Shown in pieces: positions 28,001-39,183 of a stretch of 64,000 nt of DNA. The translations under genes and the position numbers were made by a program. Position 1 is the stretch's first letter. Each line of letters begins with the position of its first letter. A model generated the notes under the pieces. It had not been told where the DNA came from. It saw nothing but the letters and a program-made list of their open reading frames with translations, and did no database searches. The stretch comes from Prunella strophiata (taxonomy: Eukaryota > Chordata > Aves > Passeriformes > Prunellidae). The stretch lies in assembly GCA_036583965.1 (NCBI GenBank), contig JAZBQD010000030.1:86060800-86124799 (forward strand), given 5' to 3'.

Positions 28001-28339
28001 CTAACAAACAGCAGAGCACAGATTTCCCTTCACATGCCATGAAAATTATCAGTTAAGCATCTGGGTTTTTGTATTTGTTTGTTTGCTTGCATTGCACTTA
28101 TTATTTTATTTATTTGTTAAAAAATGTCATTTAAGTACTTTCAAATACACATTATTTCTGAGTTTATAAGAAAGAGGGTTGCTGTCAGATAGTCACCCTC
28201 TGAGTACAGCTGAACATTGTCTCTGGGGTGATGCCTCCCAAATGGTATATCAGAGAAAATACCTCTTCTGGGAAGCATTGTCTTTATTGCAGGATCTCCT
28301 GAATTTGCACTTATTTGGTTAATTAACCCTGTTCCCATC
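22001..28339. other. Noncoding DNA with homopolymers
   Basis: T runs lie at 22539-22554 and 25871-25889, and an A run at 26715-26728. Near 24775-24815 the phrase GAGCTAAATTCTGCTCCCC followed by ACCTCAATGG resembles an old amniote palindromic repeat, but the match is short. No gene, RNA or mobile element is supported. Confidence 0.45.
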
Positions 28340-28925
28340 TGTGATGGGTTGACCTTGGCAAGATGCCAGGTGCCCACCATTCACCAGGTACCAGCAAGCC
28401 ACTCTGTCACTCTCCTGCCCAGCTGAACAGGGAAGGGAAAATGAGATGGAAAGGACTCACAGGTTGAGATAAGTCAGTTTACTAAAGGAAAAGTGAACGT
28501 TTGCATGCGCACAAGCAAAAAGAAAAAAAAAAAAGGTTTATTGTTTACTTCCCATTGGCAATCAATGGCAGCCACTTCCTGGGAGGAAGAATTATAGCAG
28601 GCATAGCAGTTGCTCTGCAAAGCAAACATTGTCAATAACAATGCCCCACTCTTCCTTCTTCTATAATAGCTTTTATATCTGAACTGATGTCATACAGTAT
28701 GGAATATCCCTTTGGTTAATTTGGGTCTGCTGGCCAAGTTGTGCATCCAGTATCTTGCCCACTGTCAATCCTTTGTTGGGGGGATATTAGAGAGACAGTG
28801 CTGATCCTGTGACAGTTCTGCTCAGAAGAGCAGATGTGTTACCAACACCTTTCCAGCTACCAGTGCAGAACACAGCACTGTGAGTGCTGCTGTGGTGAAA
28901 ATGAACTCCAGCTCCCTCCAGTACA
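28340..28925 (+). mobile_element. Solo LTR of an avian endogenous retrovirus
   Basis: The element starts TGTGATGGGTTGACCTTGGC and continues with GCCAGGTGCCCACCA, landmarks I know from a widespread avian ERV LTR. Further on comes GTCATACAGTATGGAATATC and CCCTTTGGTTAATTTGGGTC, another hallmark. The 3' part carries CAGATGTGTTACCAACACC, then TTTCCAGC, and ends near TCCAGTACA. It begins TG and ends CA. An internal A run near 28511-28524 was probably added later. No gag, pol or env sequence follows or precedes, so this is a solo LTR left by LTR-LTR recombination. I could not find a clear target-site duplication, which fits an old copy. I have not assigned the ERV class. Confidence 0.8.
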
Positions 28926-29519
28926 CCTTTACAGTTTCTATCTTTCTCAAAAGCATCTTAAAATTAATATCTTGAGCAGCTCTGCAACTTTGGCTTTGCA
29001 TAGACTGAAAATTGCATTAAGACCAGCATTCTTAGAGGACAGATTTTAAATGTCCTATATGTCTGTATTGCTGCCTTTGGTTTCCTTCCATTTATTTTGG
29101 TCAGTTGGATGAAACCACAGATAACTTCAGTCCTTATTTGACTACTCAAGAACCCCATCTAAACATCTGGGGTTCTTTTCTGGATGTAGGAATGGAATGC
29201 ATTGGAGATAAAAGCTGAACTGAAAGTGAATCCCTCAAATTTAACAGCGGATGAGAGGAAGCCTTTTGAGATTTTCTTAACCAGTAAACCTATAATTTCC
29301 TTAGAGGAATTTTGATCTCTGCTTTTCCCAAGGGATAAATTGCCTACAAACTCTGTCATAACATCTTTGAGTTGAAGGCTTAATGGGTTTTGCAGGTAAG
29401 TCAATAGTTTGTTCTTAAAATTCTTAAGAAGCAAAAGCAAGGGGAGGGGAGGAAAAGGGAATGAAGTGGATGCAAGGCAAGGCAAGGGAAATAAAGACAA
29501 GGGACCACCAATGCAAACC

Positions 29520-29558
<39 letters not shown>

Positions 29559-32500
29559 ACATTGATACTGTAATCAGGTTTGCATTCATTGTGGGATTTT
29601 TTTTTTTTACTGGGATTCAAGAAGTGACCCTACAGTTCATACTGCGATAAGAGAGAGGTATTTGTGTAAAATGCATTTAACCCATTTCAGACTTTTACTT
29701 TAGGATTAAAGAAATTACTCAGGCTTTACTATGTTTACTACATAAAAATTTTAAGGATCATTTCTTTGCTTTCTTATTAAAAACACAATAGCAAGATAAA
29801 CCCCACTAATTGTATAATCATATTCTGCCCTAATAGATATCATGGCTCTTTTCAAGAATTTTGAAAGGTCAATTTTTTTAATAGATGAGATTTCAATATT
29901 TCTCAGACCAAGAGGACTAGTTACTTGATAATATTTAAATGAGGATTGCATCTGTTTCTTTAACATATAGGCCAAGAATTTTTAAGCTTTCTCCAATTTG
30001 CCACAATATTCAAATAAGTTTTAAAATACAAATGTTTTGTCTGCAGTTGTGTAGTATTTATTTTGATATATGTTTACTGCCTGGATTGTTACTTTTAATA
30101 TGAAAAGGGTTTTGTTTGCTTTTGTTTTTTTAAGCTGAACATTACAGAAAATTCCTTTCCTCCACCCTAACTTTTTAGAATCCAACTGAAGGCTAAAAAC
30201 TGAGGATTTTTTCCTCTGCATAACTTAAGCAAAAATGTGTCCTGCTTCAATGGAACATAGGTGATCTGATGGGGCTGCAGAATAATTTAGCATGCAGATT
30301 TTAGAAAGAAAATTCTTAAAGGGAATATACCCAGAAACTCTGAAAATGTTAATAAGAGGTTCTTCACTCTAAACCACTGGTGACATTTGAGGGCAAAACC
30401 TTTTGAGTTTTGATCTGCCAAGGTCAAAAAATACAGATTCACCTCCACATACTTCTCCCATATCTGGAAGGAGAGTCTAAGAAATTAAAATGCTCTTGCA
30501 GATATATCCTTTTCTATTCAATATTACTGCAATTCTTATGACAAAAAGAATCTTTACTAATAATTAACTTTGTCTGGATCTGTGAAACCAACTTGTAATA
30601 TCTTGCTATTATTCTGTAGTCTGAGAAACCTTTTCATCTGTATGCTTTTATATTTATTGCCCAACGGTGATTGGGGTCATTCATTAAGAGAAGTATCTCT
30701 ATTAGTTTGACAAAAAGGTGATAACCTTGCCTTATTCTGGCCCAGGTATTTATTAATGACTCCCAGATACCATTTTCCAGTACTATGCACAGCAGTATTT
30801 TAATATGACGGTACAAATTGGATAATACAAATGTCCTCGGACCACTCTTACAGCTCCCAGTGATAGTGATGGCAATGCCCACAGTGCTCTGTCAGATTGT
30901 TTTTGATGACTGCTCCAGCCAGCATGCTTCATCTGGAGGCATTTTTGCAGGCTTTTCAGGGTCTCTGGAGTCCTACAGTCAAGCTGTGTCTCTTGCTGGA
31001 CAGGATCCATTGTCACACAGCCCCCTAAAGCTTTCCAATACCTGCCCTGCATAGGATTTGTCTGCAGGAGATTCACCCCTGCCTTATGTGAGTGACCCAG
31101 GTTGGCACAGCCTGGTGACATCCTAGAATATCTGTTCCAAACTTAGGCAATATCATCTGCAGCAGCCCAGGAAGGTTAGATGAGAAATTAGGAGCTTCAG
31201 ATTATTCAGTTAAAGGCCTAAAAAGTTGACACCAAGTGGGCAGTGGTCCTTTGCACAGTGTTGGTTATTTAGCCTGCCTAAAGGACTGTGAGAGCTCCCC
31301 ATCTCCACTGGTGCCAGCACCAGCTGTGTTTTTCTCATTGCCTTATGCAGAAAAAGCAAGGCCCGGTTATTTTGCCTTTTGTTTAAATTTTTGAAGTTCT
31401 CTTATCAACTACCACTAGCTCCTAGAAGCTTCAGGTCACTCATCAGTTATCCAAAGGTGTTCACTTCAGCTTGTTTGAACAGTACACTCAAGTTAAGTAC
31501 CAGCAAAATCTGCATTACCAATATAAGATTATTTTGAGTAATTAACAAAGAGTAATTGAACTAGTAAAAAGTGATAGAAAATAATATGAGAAAAGGTGCA
31601 AGACTTGGGGAGGCTGGTAAGCCTAGTTTCAGAGGTAGTAAGGGTAGCTACTAAGACATTACATATGTTCTTCCAAAGATGCCACTCAGTCACAGAGCTT
31701 AAGATGGGAATTCATGCATATCTTCCCTAGTTATGTGTTAAAATCATGTTTGGCTGCACTCTTCTCTGATCTGAAAAAAACAAATTACCTGAATACTTGT
31801 TTTGATGGGAACCTTGTATCCGTTAAAAATGTTGATGCTGCTTTTCTCCCTGAGATTTTTTCCTTTAAAATATTTGGTGCTACCTTAAGAATACAGTTGT
31901 GAGGAGTTAGCTTTCCCTAGATGGAAGAAAGCTGTATCTGCACTGAGCTAGTACTTTCTTTTCAATCATATTGTATATACATTTCTTTACAGACAGATTG
32001 ACACTTTGGTGATAGATCTCTATCACTGAAGTCAGCCTCTTTGCCTTAGAAACCACCATCATGATATAAAAACTTGACAATGAGTATAAATATTAAAAGA
32101 AGAAAAGCAAAATGAAAGAAAAATTAAGAGTTAGATTTGAAGATGCAAACTGTACTAATGCTGTTTCCTTCTCTTTGTCTATGTGATGGTTTCTTGGGAT
32201 AGGAATCACCCCTTACTGATATTGTATAAAGTTACTGAGGTATTTTTGAAAATTAAAAAAAAAAATTCAATAAGATTACATTTTTCAATTCTTTTTTGTT
32301 GTGATAGTATCAGGGGAAAACCCACAATATATGCTTTCTTTTAAATATCAGCCAATCCTGTTTTTCCTTCTTTTTTAATCGATTGAATCAAAGAAAGATT
32401 TAAATATTCTAGAGAATACATCGATGAGATCTTACTGCCCACAATGGATTAAGAAGTTAATGGTTTCTTACAAATAAAGGATCATAATAGGTCAATTACT

Positions 32501-33700
32501 CTTGATAATAAGACTGAAATCTTTTGTCAAGCTTCCTTATATACTTTACCTATATTCCTGTTAAAGATGTTACTCAGATACACATAAAGATGTTTAATCT
32601 AGAAAGCTTGTAAAAAGTTTGAAATTTCTTGCTTCTCATAGCACTTATTAAAAATGAAAGCAGCGAATTTATGTCGTTGTGAGATGGGATCAATCAATAG
32701 GAGCTAGTTCTCAGAATTCATCATTACAGAATGTACTACAATAGTACAAGGTAAAACACAATAAAATAACTGTTATTTTATTGAGACATAATCTAAAGAT
32801 TTTTATATCGGGTTTCCGCTCCAGTTTCAGACACCAAAACATATTGTCTAAATGTATTTTTCACATTGGTCCTAGATGCCTAAGCTACAATTACAGTCAC
32901 TGGAAATATGTAGTTTGACTTAGCTATCCACACATAAACATCCAGTAACATCATGTTTTCCTTGCACAGCCTGTCTGTGAGTAGAAATAGAAATTTGACA
33001 AATAGTTCTAAAATGATGTTTAACTGACATCTCTTTGATATCAGGTCAATTTTAAGAATATGTGTTGTTTTTCATTTGGATATTTTTAACATTTTGTTTC
33101 TATATTAACAGAAAAGCCTCAGTATGAGGAAAAGATGTTTTTTTGCTGAATATTTTGTCTACCTTAAGGTAAATGCAAAATTTTAAACTATATTTCTTAT
33201 TCATCTGATATGCTCATAGGGCAGAAGTGAAAAAGGGCACATGTAAAAGCACAAACAGAGTTCTTTATTGAAAGAGGTAGTCACTGAATCCCTCCTGGCA
33301 AAATTTTGAGAGTTAATTTTAGATAATTTTAAGCACCTGTGAACTAGGCAGAAGCAATGATGTCACATCTCTCCCTATTCTATGACAAAAATACTGTCTT
33401 TTGACAGCCCGCTGGCGTCAGCGGAGATGATCAGAATCACATGAGCTCTAGTGCAAAAAACAACCTCAAGACATTTATTTTCTGTCCCAATGGTATACTT
33501 TCATATGAACTCTGTCTCCCTTATATTTATTCATCTCTTTGGGCCACTGAAATTGAATATTGAATACCCAAGTCATGTCTCTTTGTGCACCAGGAAGGTC
33601 AGACAACTTGATTACACCAGCTATAATCAAAGAGTATTCATTTTTTTCACGTCTGCTCACCATTTCTGCAAGAACTGAACTTTGCCAGAAACAGCAGGAT
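28926..33700. other. Noncoding DNA; long T tract and one GC-richer block
   Basis: A T run of about 34 lies at 29524-29557 and another shorter one at 29600-29611. The 153-codon minus frame there is an artefact because the T tract reads as poly-Lys. The block at 30780-31130 is richer in G and C than its surroundings, with open frames on both strands (112 codons minus, 78 plus), but no domain or repeat was recognised. The rest is AT-rich and featureless. Confidence 0.45.
29524..29557. repeat. Poly-T tract (about 34 bp)
   Basis: This is the longest homopolymer in the window. The sequence on its 3' side has no polyadenylation signal on the minus strand, so a retrocopy tail is not supported. Confidence 0.9.
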
Positions 33701-33785
33701 GGATGAACAAATCTTTGGAAAAGAGTAGTCCAGCATTGGGTATATGCAGCATTTGAGGGAAAAAAAAATTCTCTATTACTTAAAA

Positions 33786-33880
33786 AAACCCAAAAACAAA
33801 CAAAAAACCACCACCACCACCACCACCACCACCAACAAAAAAAAAAAAAAAAACAAAAAAAAAACCAACCAAAAAAATTA
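33786..33880. repeat. (CCA)n microsatellite inside A-rich low-complexity sequence
   Basis: About nine perfect CCA triplets lie at 33808-33834. They are preceded by CAAAAACAAACAAAA and followed by long A runs with single C interruptions up to CCAACC. It is a compound simple repeat. It is not coding, because the flanks have stops. Confidence 0.9.
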
Positions 33881-33989
33881 AAGTGTGTGTGGATATGTTT
33901 ATTAACTATAAAATAAATGAATTTTTATCCTATGCAGAAACAAAGTGAGAAAGCTAGAGCAGAGGCAGGTCATCATGTGTGAAAAAAAG

Positions 33990-34260
33990 TTAAAGCTCAT
34001 ATCAAGCAAAGCTGAGCTTTCTTGTCGGTTTTCATTCAGCTGCACTCATCTATAAAAGAGCTATTAAAAACATCCATTAGCTGTTAATTTAGAATACTTC
34101 AGACAGTGATCCCTAAACCTTCACTGATATCTTTCCAACAACCTCCTAATCTCTGAAAATTGTTGGCAAGAGCTTCACTGAATCAGCCAATCATCAATCC
34201 TGGCTTTTATTATTTGAGTTAACACAGATGCACGACCTGCAAACACTTAGAAGAAATACA
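33990..34260. promoter_or_regulatory. Candidate conserved noncoding element
   Basis: This repeat-free block has CCATTAGCTGTTAATTTAGA, AATCAGCCAATCATCAATCC and TTTGAGTTAACACAG, words containing homeodomain, CCAAT-like and GTTAAC (HNF1 half-site-like) motifs. It is inference from composition only. The block may simply be old unique DNA. Confidence 0.2.
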
Positions 34261-36224
34261 GATCTTCCTTTTTCTTGAAAGGCATACTTACAAGCAGAAT
34301 TTGATTTCATGAATGGAATTGCTTCTCTTATCTACGTCATCTCAAATTAGTGTCAGAAAACCAGCACATAATGGCAGTAAAGCCAGAAACTATCTATGTG
34401 CAGTTTAGGAAAATAAAGTCAGGAACTATTAAAACACTGCTAAAATCTATAATTTGCCTCTACTGTAGATATTACTACTCACAAAAGCAAGCAAAAAACC
34501 AAACAAAAACCAAAAGCAAAGCAAAAAAGCCTCTCTGATGAACTAAGTAAAATTTTGATATATTGTGATTTTTTCATTATCATTTCCTAGACAGAAAAAC
34601 ATCTTACCATGGATTCAACTGGGAATACAGACACTGGATTTAAAATGTGTTATCTATTGACAGTGGAATAATATTTCAATTTTTTTGGGGGAGGTCTACT
34701 TATATTAGTCATAAACACTGACTTTGTTTAATCTGGGCCATATCTTTTATGTTAATAACTGGCAATACATGAACATTGCAATTCTTGCATCAATCTGAGC
34801 ATTTATTAGCTTAAAATGTTTCCTTAGACTCTGAAAGCTATTTCTTATTTAAAAAGAGATGTTTTTCTTCATCAGTTCTAGCTACCTGCAAAGACAATTT
34901 TAGCACAAAATCCCATCTGGTGGAGGATAATTCGCTAGTTGCCTCAAGAGCCCATCTTCCCTCATATAAGATAATTTTTTTGATACAACTTTCCTATGGG
35001 TATTTCAGGTACTAAAGTGACCAGTGCTGCTGCCTTTTGCTTCAGCAAGCAGCCCCCAATACACTGTCAATTTGGTTTTTTTGGAAGGATCTTAGAACTT
35101 CTGAATACAGAAAAGTATGGAAAAAGTAGAAAAAATAAACTTCTCTTGCTTATTCAAAACTATTAAACTTGGAAGAAAGAAAAATATTTAGAACAGCATT
35201 TAAAAAGATGTGGAAAACTAGGAATGCAGAGGCAGAGTTCTAATTAACAGATGAGGAATCTAAGAGATTCAACCATGACTTAGATTTTAATATGAAAGTT
35301 CAAAGAGGCTTTTTTTTGCATTGAGAAAATTGTGTGCATACATGTGGAAGTTCATCTTTCACATTATAATGTAGGAACACTGTATCTTGAAGCTGAGAGG
35401 CTTTTTTGAAAAAATAAAAACACACAAAAAAAAACTTTTAATGTTTTTTTAAGTTTGACCACTTTGGAAAGACAGAAGCACAAATACACATTTATATTTG
35501 GAAATAATTTTGGACTTCAATCAGCATGGACTTTTTTCATTGCATCACAAACTGGGCACAGTTGTTGGTGTCCTCCAAGCTAAATTTACAGAGCCAAGTA
35601 CACGAAATTCATGCAGAGCTATGAATATTAATCTGAATTACACACCAAGGATGTCCACTAGCACAGATTCAACAAACAAATGTGAATTTATTTCTTGTTT
35701 TTGTAGTCAGCTCTACTAATGTAATTACTTATGTTCTAAGCAAGAAGATATTCAATAATTTTAAATAATCCAAATATTATCTCCCTACTTTTCACTACCA
35801 TGTGGGCATTAAAAAATATTAAATCTTGGGTAAGATAAAATGGAATTTTTTTGGTCTTTCAAAATTTTTTTTTTTTTTTTGTCTTTCTTTTAGAATAGCT
35901 GTTTCAAACATAAAGACCAGACACACAACATTGAATATGTTGGAGCTGTGTTCAGGGCATTCTTTTTATGGCATTCACCATATTCCCCAGCCTTAAAATT
36001 AAAATATGTCTCAGAGATAGCTGCAGATTAATTTACTAAGCAGCCATTAAAGTGCAACATGATTCCTTGTTCCTATTTACAAATACTCTTGCTCTGGCTA
36101 GGTAGAGGATCTTATTTTTTTTAAATCCTATGGATATAGGGTACCAAGTTAGTTGATTTTCCCTAGAAATCTGCCCATGGAAGATGTTGCAAACAAGCTC
36201 ATTCTTAGACACATGTCTGGAGGA
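34261..36224. other. Noncoding DNA without recognised features
   Basis: There is an A-rich run near 34481-34530 and a T run at 35865-35880. I see nothing else. Confidence 0.5.
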
Positions 36225-36602
36225 GAAGCCATGCCAGGAGCAGCTGAGGTCACTTGATCTTTTCATCCTGGAGGAGACTTCATTGCAGTCCACAGGTTCC
36301 TCGTGAGGGTCAGTGCAGGGGCAGGCACTGATCTCTTCTCTATGGTGGCCAGGGACAGGACCCAAGGGAACACCATGAAACTGTGTCAGGGGAGACTTAG
36401 GTTAAGCATTAGGAAAAATTCTTCACCCAGAGGGTGGCTGGGCACTAGAACAGGCTCCCCAGGGAAATGGTCACAGCATTCAGACCATGCTCTCAGGCAC
36501 AGGGTGTGACCCTTAGGATTGCCCTGTGCAGGCTCAGGGAGTTAAACTTCAATGATCCTCGTGGATCCCATTCATCTCAGGATATTCCATGTTTCTGTGA
36601 TT
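36225..36602 (+). mobile_element. CR1 LINE fragment, 3' end with ORF2 C-terminal remnant
   Basis: In one frame from about 36297 the sequence reads FLVRVSAGAGTDLFSMVARD and then RTQGNTMKLCQGRLRLSIRK. This matches the C-terminal tail of the CR1 ORF2 polyprotein (endonuclease/reverse transcriptase), downstream of the catalytic domains. A frameshift follows at the 'FFTQRV' region (reads NSSPRGW). The 3' UTR continues with TGATCCTCGTGGATCCCATT and CTCAGGATATTCCATGTTTC, the typical CR1 terminus. Upstream, GAGGTCACTTGATCTTTTCA and GACTTCATTGCAGTCCACAG extend the match. It is 5'-truncated, internally shortened and inactive. A CR1 group with the 'TCAGGATATTCTATG' ending is likely. Confidence 0.85.
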
Positions 36603-38320
36603 TTCATTACATGCTTTTAAGACAAATTGCAAGTCTTAAATTCATGAAGTCAAATAAAAAAGAAAGTAGTAACAATTCAGTGAAACAAAAACCTCACCAC
36701 TGAACATTTAAATGACACTGCATTGGCTATTAGGCAGCACCTGAATATTTTCTGAGATGAAAGAAGGATTTTCAAAAAAAAGAAAGAAAAAGTCTTTGGA
36801 ATACAACAGGTGCAATCCAAGAGAATTTGGTATTTTTTGGTACATAATAATGCATTACTCTAGATTTTCTTCTTTCCCTTTCTTCATAACCTACCTTGCA
36901 TACATGTATCCAAATGTGAGTGCATTAGGAAGCTAAAAAGGACACTGGACATCTTCAAAATATCATGAAATCTTTGGCCTTTATAACAGATAAAAAATAA
37001 TATGGAAATTACAAGATAGTTAGCTGCAAGACATAATTGTTTGAAATCCAAATTTATTACTAACACATATTTTATGCTCAGTTGTGTGCCTGATTTGTGG
37101 GTGCAGTTACTGTGACACTGGTGATAATACCTTCTTCATGAAATTGTATTTTGTTTCTATTATTTAGTAAGATTTGGAAACAGCTCATGATCTCCCATGA
37201 GATATGAAATCATGGCAAATTTTTATACATTTGACAGTGTCACACATTTTTTGTTATATTCTAATGTGTGTCTAATCAGAAAATCAAACTCAGTGTGCAT
37301 TTTTTATCTCATATGTATAAAAAAATGCATAAATACATCTATGTGTGTTAATCAAGACTTTTATTTAAAGCTGACTCAATAATAGAGAACTGCAATAATA
37401 GATCATGTCTTATTATTTACTTCCTTAACTGGAATGGAGAAAGTTCTAACTTAGGAAAGCAGACAGTTTATTTTCTTGTCTCTCATTTTTCCTTCAAAGT
37501 TATGCCAGGTGAAAACCATTTTCTACATAAATCTGTTTTCTCCAGGATATATGGTACTCAGAGGATATAAAATCTCTTGGGTCTCAGCTTCAGATGGCAC
37601 AATCCTGGTGAAATCAAAAGAACCATAGCAAATTATGTCTGTAAAGGATCTGGCTCAATTGTACTGAAGATAAAATGGAAGTGTTTTAAAACATTACACA
37701 GCCATTCACAGGTACATACAGGAATCACAAAACAGTTGCTCCAGGTCCTATTAAAATGGCATTAAACACTTAGTGCTGCAGTCATCTTTCTGACAGATCA
37801 CCTCTCCAGGCCTTGACAGCTGTGCCCACGTGCCCAGTGAAGCTCCTTGAGGAAATACAGGCTACAGAGACACCGTCACTCACGTGCTGCAGTTATCAGT
37901 GATGACATAACAGCATGGACTGACAGATGCTATGGAATTCAACTTCTAATGATTCCTTTATCAGTATCAGTATTTACTGGACTTTTATAGTTGGTTTCTA
38001 AGCCATACAATATTATTTCCTTCTACCTTTTTCTGCTTTTGTTTCTTTCATTTTCTCAATCCAAATTGCCAGTTACTCCCTAACTGACACAACCTATTAA
38101 TTGACATTAACCTCAGGTGATCCCTGATGTTTGTCATCCTAAAAATGTTCAGATCATAATTGCCCTAAGTTTAATAAGGGATGCCAAGGTGGAGAGAGGC
38201 AAGTAGAGGCTACATTAATTTTCTTGGCATGATAGAGGTAAAAAACACTTTATCTTCAATTGAAGACATGACCTGAATCTCTACAGAGCATTACATTATT
38301 TTATGACCAACTCTTAAAGC
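36603..38320. other. Noncoding DNA; paired CACGTG E-boxes
   Basis: Two CACGTG palindromes lie 54 bp apart at 37827-37832 and 37881-37886, close to a TGATGACATAA word. No gene, repeat or exon was recognised in the remainder. Confidence 0.4.
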
Positions 38321-38360
38321 AAGTTAGTTCAGCATCCACCAGGTTAGTTCAGCATCTACT
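38321..38360. repeat. Two-copy tandem duplication, 20-bp unit
   Basis: AAGTTAGTTCAGCATCCACC (38321-38340) is followed directly by AGGTTAGTTCAGCATCTACT (38341-38360). Three of 20 positions differ. It is an older slippage duplication. Confidence 0.85.
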
Positions 38361-39152
38361 CATATCCCCCTCTAATATGTGATAAAGTGATAGAAAAATT
38401 AATAACAAAAACCAGTGTGAACAGTACTTGAGATGAACACAAACAATAAAGAAGATAAAACAGAGAGACAGACAGACGAAACAGTAGAAAATAAGCTTAT
38501 TTATTAGAGAAAAAAAGAAGAATTATTTTCTTTGGCTCAGCTGAGGGAAGCACTCAAGGATACACAAAAATTCATCTATATTAACAGGCAAGTTGAACTT
38601 GTGACTTAAATGGAACCTCAGCTTCACTCCAGCACCATCCTGAACAGAAAGAAGTTTTACATTGTCAGGTTCTTCACGAAGCACAGCTGCTTGTAAGCCA
38701 AACGCTGTCTGGGCTGACCTCTGCCTCCAGAACAAAGTTCCTCTGGTCTCTGCATATGTGTGAGACCTGGGGCATGCTTCAGTACTGGAGTCAAGAGGTC
38801 TCAGATGATGAAGGAAGGACTAAAGCATCTGTATTACCAGAATTTATGTGAAACCAGAGAGAAAGAATATCTTTACATTAGGAACCTGCTGACAACATGG
38901 AGGGGACTGTTGTGTCCTTTTACACAGCAGTATTGAGCTGTAAATTGCTAAAGGTGGTCACTGTTGAAAATGAAACACATTTTGTTCAGAAAAGAATCTC
39001 ATGGAATTACTTGCCTATCTTAAAAAAGACAAGGTTCAGCCAGGGTGGTTAATCTTGTCTGACAAATGAGTGTGTAATCAACTGCACAAGATACAGGTGA
39101 TGTGGTGAAGGAGAGAAAATGAAAGATAGAGCTCCCTGAAAAATAAAAACAT

Positions 39153-39183
<31 letters not shown>

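Noticed and set aside
29159..29620. 153-codon open frame, minus strand
   Set aside because: It runs through the 34-base T tract, read as poly-Lys, and has no recognisable content.
32759..32783. Near-perfect 25-base palindrome (12-bp arms, CAATAAAATAAC)
   Set aside because: It is AT-only apart from the ends and common by chance in AT-rich DNA.
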